46,316 bases of DNA from assembly GCA_000583135.1 (NCBI GenBank), contig JFBG01000053.1:1-46316 (forward strand), written 5' to 3'. The translations under genes and the position numbers were made by a program. The notes beneath the pieces are model-generated. The model worked only from the letters and a program-made list of their open reading frames with translations, made no database searches and had not been told where the DNA came from. The first letter of the stretch is position 1; the number at the start of each line of letters is the position of its first letter. This DNA is from Thioalkalivibrio sp. HK1 (lineage in GTDB: Bacteria > Pseudomonadota > Gammaproteobacteria > HK1). Below, in pieces: positions 46,191 through 46,316 of this stretch.

Positions 46191-46316
46191 AAAAGCCACC
46201 GATGGTCCCCACTACGCCCGTTTACACCCCCGACACACCTGATGTCCGGGGTACGGGCCGAGTCTTTCGTGCAGCAAGGACGGGCACTATAAGGGTTGAT
46301 TTCGCACAAGCGCCGA

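Noticed and set aside
46227..46251. CCCCGACA/TGTCCGGGG inverted repeat near the right end as a terminator
   Set aside because: The stem has a bulge and no T-run follows; too weak to list.
1..46316. CRISPR array or insertion sequence
   Set aside because: The only direct repeats are short contiguous tandems (12, 15 and 15-16 bp) and the SDR duplication; no spacers, transposase or terminal inverted repeats were seen.

Overview
The window is about 60% GC, gene-dense DNA from a Gram-negative bacterium. Gene families and codon use (a TRAP transporter, zinc ABC genes, a 7Fe ferredoxin, malonyl-CoA decarboxylase, sugar-acid catabolism) fit an alphaproteobacterium, perhaps of the Rhodospirillales type. 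There is no rRNA or tRNA to fix the genus. It looks like chromosome rather than a mobile element: I see no integrase, transposase, phage gene or CRISPR array.

Left part (1-11.4 kb) is catabolic. A plus-strand cluster holds a tandemly duplicated short-chain dehydrogenase (one copy cut by the window edge, the other broken by an in-frame TAG), a DenD-like epimerase-family dehydrogenase, a keto-deoxy-sugar-acid dehydrogenase, a fumarylacetoacetate-hydrolase-family enzyme and an IlvD/Edd-family sugar-acid dehydratase. Together they resemble a non-phosphorylative L-fuconate/L-rhamnonate/L-arabinonate type pathway ending in pyruvate plus a small hydroxyacid. It is followed by an N-terminally truncated DNA methyltransferase-HNH relic, a hydroxypyruvate-reductase-like gene on the minus strand, a decayed stretch that includes a frameshifted fumarase/tartrate dehydratase beta-domain relic, and an overlapping SlcC/ComC-like dehydrogenase pair that would interconvert (S)- and (R)-sulfolactate or a similar acid.

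Middle part (11.7-28.2 kb): a secreted cysteine-rich protein with a duplicated C-terminal domain, a strong terminator, divergent znuCB and znuA (zinc uptake), a SMUG1-type uracil-DNA glycosylase preceded by a rotted partial copy of itself, an MFS exporter fused in frame to a Dyp-type peroxidase, a VOC protein, fdxA, mutS, htpG behind a heat-shock (sigma-32) promoter and with an unusual basic tail, and prmB.

Right part (28.4-46.2 kb): an AAA/OLD-like ATPase with a frameshifted partner (a probable dead defence pair), the molybdenum cofactor genes mobB-moeA-moaB, a convergent TRAP operon dctP-Q-M with a hairpin and a 5 x 12 bp repeat between dctP and dctQ, a divergent crotonase and malonyl-CoA decarboxylase (suggesting malonate use), a 1722-residue DUF4011 helicase-nuclease of the kind found in antiphage defence, a TrpD2/YbiB-like protein and a small periplasmic protein with a molybdopterin-oxidoreductase-like fold. 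The best candidates for under-described biology are the DUF4011 helicase-nuclease with its transglutaminase-like front end, the histone-H1-like tail on HtpG, the MFS-peroxidase fusion and the duplicated secreted domain. Several genes are visibly decaying (SDR copy 2, methyltransferase-HNH, fumarase beta, SMUG copy, ATPase partner), so this locus has recently lost accessory functions.
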